From Bacillota bacterium (GTDB taxonomy: Bacteria > Bacillota > Clostridia > Acetivibrionales > DTU013), in NCBI GenBank assembly GCA_023399355.1, contig JAEWQC010000079.1:15769-79768 (forward strand): 64,000 nucleotides of DNA. The letters are read 5' to 3'. The translations under genes were made by a program, and so were the position numbers. Below the pieces are notes generated by a model. The model made no database searches, had not been told where the DNA came from, and saw only the letters and a list, made by a program, of their open reading frames with translations. Each line of letters begins with the position of its first letter. Position 1 is the stretch's first letter. Below are positions 61,793 through 64,000 of the stretch, piece after piece.

Positions 61793-62713
61793 TTAACATA
61801 TATAGCGTTGTTTGAGCTCAAGAATTTTGCCATAGGCCTCAGTGAAACAGGATTCGTCTTTGTAATATTCTGTGAATATTTTTTCAAAGTCTTTCATAAA
61901 CAGGGTATCCTTTCTTTTCAGACCAAACTCGTAATACCAAAGTGTCCTTCGAATCAGTTTTCTTTTCTCATCTGAAATGTTCTGAAGAGATAAACCTTCC
62001 CCTTCCCCGGAAAATGAGGTCAGGATATCAAAATAATCCCGTATCATCGTTTCTGCAAAGCTGTAGATGTAACCACCTGGTGCCTGTTCGGCCTCCTGAT
62101 CGTAAATCTTGCGGCAGAATACTGAAAAATTGGGGTTTTCCTTCAATACACTGTAAATCAGATACAAGTGGGGAATATAGGATCTTCCAAATTTTCGTTT
62201 GTCTTTTATTTGATCGTAATCGGATTTTTTCAGCAGGAAGGAGGAGATGAAGGTTGAGTAGATGGAGGTGTATCCAAGGTATTTGTCCATTCCGGTCATG
62301 GTAACGGCAGTGCCTGTATCCGATAGTACATTGATATAGAACAGGCTGCACTCATGATGATTTTGTACACAATTCAACAGTTCAACCAAAGTGCCGTCTT
62401 TAAAATAATCGTCGTCTCCGTGTGGAAACAGATAGGCCCCCTGCAATTTATCCAGTACAATAAAAAGGTTTTCCACTGCACCAAGGTTTGTTGAATTTCT
62501 ATAAAATCTGAAATTATCAAACCTGCTTTTATAATCTGCTAAGATCGCGGCGGTATCATCAATGGATGCATTGTCGGAAACGACAACTTCAAAACGCTGG
62601 TCATTGCCGATCTGTTTAAAGATTGAATTCAGACAATTATCAAGTCTTTTTGCCCTGTTATAGGTAAATATGCCGATTGAGATGACCGGTCCCGGTCTTA
62701 AATCATCAAACAT
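61793..62713 (-). CDS. family 2 glycosyltransferase
   Basis: This 306-residue GT2 enzyme has ISIGIFTYNRAKRLDNCLNSIFKQ, VVVSDNASIDDTAAIL and FPHGDDDYFKDGTL (DxD about residue 99). CCGGAGTATCAA precedes the ATG. It is the first gene of the long minus-strand operon and diverges from the GT2 gene at 62914. Confidence 0.9.
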   Translation of the reverse strand: MFDDLRPGPVISIGIFTYNRAKRLDNCLNSIFKQIGNDQRFEVVVSDNASIDDTAAILADYKSRFDNFRFYRNSTNLGAVENLFIVLDKLQGAYLFPHGDDDYFKDGTLVELLNCVQNHHECSLFYINVLSDTGTAVTMTGMDKYLGYTSIYSTFISSFLLKKSDYDQIKDKRKFGRSYIPHLYLIYSVLKENPNFSVFCRKIYDQEAEQAPGGYIYSFAETMIRDYFDILTSFSGEGEGLSLQNISDEKRKLIRRTLWYYEFGLKRKDTLFMKDFEKIFTEYYKDESCFTEAYGKILELKQRYIC

Positions 62714-62913
62714 TTGATACTCCGGTGTGCTCGATATATAAACATAATATGTTTATGCGTTAACATAGGTAACATATTTTACAGTTAATCCATAGTTTAT
62801 ATCAGATACGTTCATTAAAAAGGAATGGGATCCCCAGTCTTTTAACTTGTATAACTTATCTGCATCCATTTCCGGAGGCCGGAAAAATTTAAAACAACAG
62901 GAGGGGGAAGGGC

Positions 62914-63921
62914 TTGTCAGATCAACCGCTGGTAACAGTTGGAATCATCAATTATAATTGCAAAAAATATCTTGAAACTTGTGTGGAATCCTATCTTAAA
63001 CAGTCCTACAGGAATATTGAGATTATTATTGTCGATGACTGTTCTGCAGATGGATCTATCGGAGACCTGAAGGAACTGGAAAAGAATTATGAGAATATCA
63101 GATGCATTTACCATGAGAAAAACTGCGGTGGTCCTTCTCAAGGGATCCAGGAAATTATCAGAGAAGCTAAGGGCAGATATTTTCAATGGATTGCATCTGA
63201 TGACTTTGTACAAACCGATGCAATTCAAGAACTTACAGAGTATTTGGAGAGAACGGGATATGATTATGCCTACTGCAATTTCAATATCGTAAATGAGAAC
63301 AATTCCGTTACTGCTCACTGGAATTATACTGTCCCTGCACTGGATGAAATGGTCTATAAAATTTTCACGATCTGTTCAGGGGTTATCCCTATGAATGGCT
63401 TATACCGGTTGGATTTTTTCCATAAAAACAACCTCACCTGGAGCAATTATGAAAATAATGAGTATTCAGGCGACACAATCAATTCGCTCTATTTTATTGA
63501 AAATGGCATGAAATACGGTCTGCTGAATAAATGCCTGATCAATTACCGGGTACATCAGGACAACTGTTCTCATGATATCGAGAAAAGGATCAGGACTTCC
63601 TTGTCGGTTTATGAATATATTATCAAACATTTTAGTGAAGCCGTATATTTTCCGAAGGTGGAATGGGATGGTCAAGCAAACAGGGAGCAGCTCAAAAATT
63701 ATAGCATTGCCTTGTTTTATTATAACAGGATGATGAGCTATCTAAAGTTGGAAGGCTTGCCCCATCATATCAAGTATGCGATTACCAAAGAAAAAGTGCG
63801 GGAATGCATTTCTTCCTATATTGAGAAAGGGCTGGAATATATTCATGCAGGGCTGACCCAGGGAGACAATTTTAGAAATGAATTGATAGAATTGGAAGAA
63901 AAATATAAGCTGATTTTATAA
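62914..63921 (+). CDS. family 2 glycosyltransferase
   Basis: This 335-residue GT2 enzyme starts at TTG 62914 with GGAGGGGGAAGG upstream. TVGIINYNCKKYLETCVESYLKQSY, IIVDDCSADGS and FQWIASDDFVQTDAI (the DD pair about residue 97) are standard for the family. The 200 bases before it contain no gene. A short run of TATAAGC-type repeats follows the stop (63921-63945). Confidence 0.9.
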   Translation: MSDQPLVTVGIINYNCKKYLETCVESYLKQSYRNIEIIIVDDCSADGSIGDLKELEKNYENIRCIYHEKNCGGPSQGIQEIIREAKGRYFQWIASDDFVQTDAIQELTEYLERTGYDYAYCNFNIVNENNSVTAHWNYTVPALDEMVYKIFTICSGVIPMNGLYRLDFFHKNNLTWSNYENNEYSGDTINSLYFIENGMKYGLLNKCLINYRVHQDNCSHDIEKRIRTSLSVYEYIIKHFSEAVYFPKVEWDGQANREQLKNYSIALFYYNRMMSYLKLEGLPHHIKYAITKEKVRECISSYIEKGLEYIHAGLTQGDNFRNELIELEEKYKLIL

Positions 63922-64000
63922 GCATTTATAAGCGCCTATAAGTGACTCTGAGTGTGACTGTGAAGCAATGGCGGGATGGGGTGTTGGAGCGGGTGATGAG

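Noticed and set aside
61675..61887. N-terminal extension of RfbF and the overlapping 70-residue ORF
   Set aside because: The extension is built from the short repeats. The internal ATG at 61678 has a proper ribosome site and gives the normal RfbF length.

Overview
The window looks like the chromosome of an endospore-forming Firmicute, most likely a Clostridia member. Support comes from an alpha/beta-type small acid-soluble spore protein, a YtxC-type sporulation protein, a DUF1540 protein, strong AGGAGG ribosome sites, frequent TTG/GTG starts and AT-rich intergenic DNA. The species cannot be fixed from the sequence alone. No rRNA, tRNA, CRISPR array or transposase was seen.

Layout. 1-4943: small spore/membrane genes on the minus strand, then a DUF6873-like gene, ytxC and a P-loop/Asp23-type gene, with a candidate small RNA at about 3749-3925. 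5260-13845: a plus-strand biosynthetic locus behind a strong promoter. It holds a 37-codon peptide ORF, a free-standing phosphohistidine (PEP-utilising mobile) domain, an unknown protein, a nucleotidyltransferase-fold protein, a three-gene ABC-2 exporter, an acyl carrier protein, an FkbH-like enzyme and a possible BtrH-like acyltransferase. It reads as an uncharacterised small-molecule or peptide system. 14038-15837: a CotA-like multicopper oxidase on the minus strand.

16317-31130: the most striking region. Every gene is on the plus strand. They are mostly single unrelated genes (GNAT, GyrI-like, PgsA-like, creatininase, Phd/Doc, histidine phosphatase, ferredoxin/flavodoxin, VOC, toroid protein, lipoprotein, RCC1 repeats). 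They are separated by about fourteen copies of a roughly 165-170 bp element with integron attC architecture: R''-L''-loop-L'-R', covarying L boxes and one extrahelical base. The first bases of a cassette are complementary to its own last bases for about 20 bp beyond the R boxes, and most mismatches become G-T wobbles on the bottom strand. No integrase gene is present, so this is a cassette array without a linked integrase in this window.

31697-40642: a YesN/YesM-type two-component system, a carbohydrate ABC importer (binding protein plus two permeases), two NagB-family genes, a cupin and a TauE/SafE permease, consistent with amino-sugar uptake and breakdown. 41398-43380: a MutS2-like protein without the Smr domain. 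43496-46712: MaoC-like, SDR, a second FkbH-like enzyme and a second acyl carrier protein. 46781-63921: a surface-polysaccharide locus. It has two GT14/GT2-like gene pairs, GT2 enzymes, a nucleotide-sugar dehydrogenase, a Gfo/Idh oxidoreductase, an FkbM methyltransferase, an epimerase, a TPP enzyme and rfbH-rfbG-rfbF. The rfbFGH plus TPP-enzyme combination points to a CDP-3,6-dideoxyhexose that may be branched, as in yersiniose. Several intergenic gaps here carry short tandem repeats whose unit contains a Shine-Dalgarno-like core.
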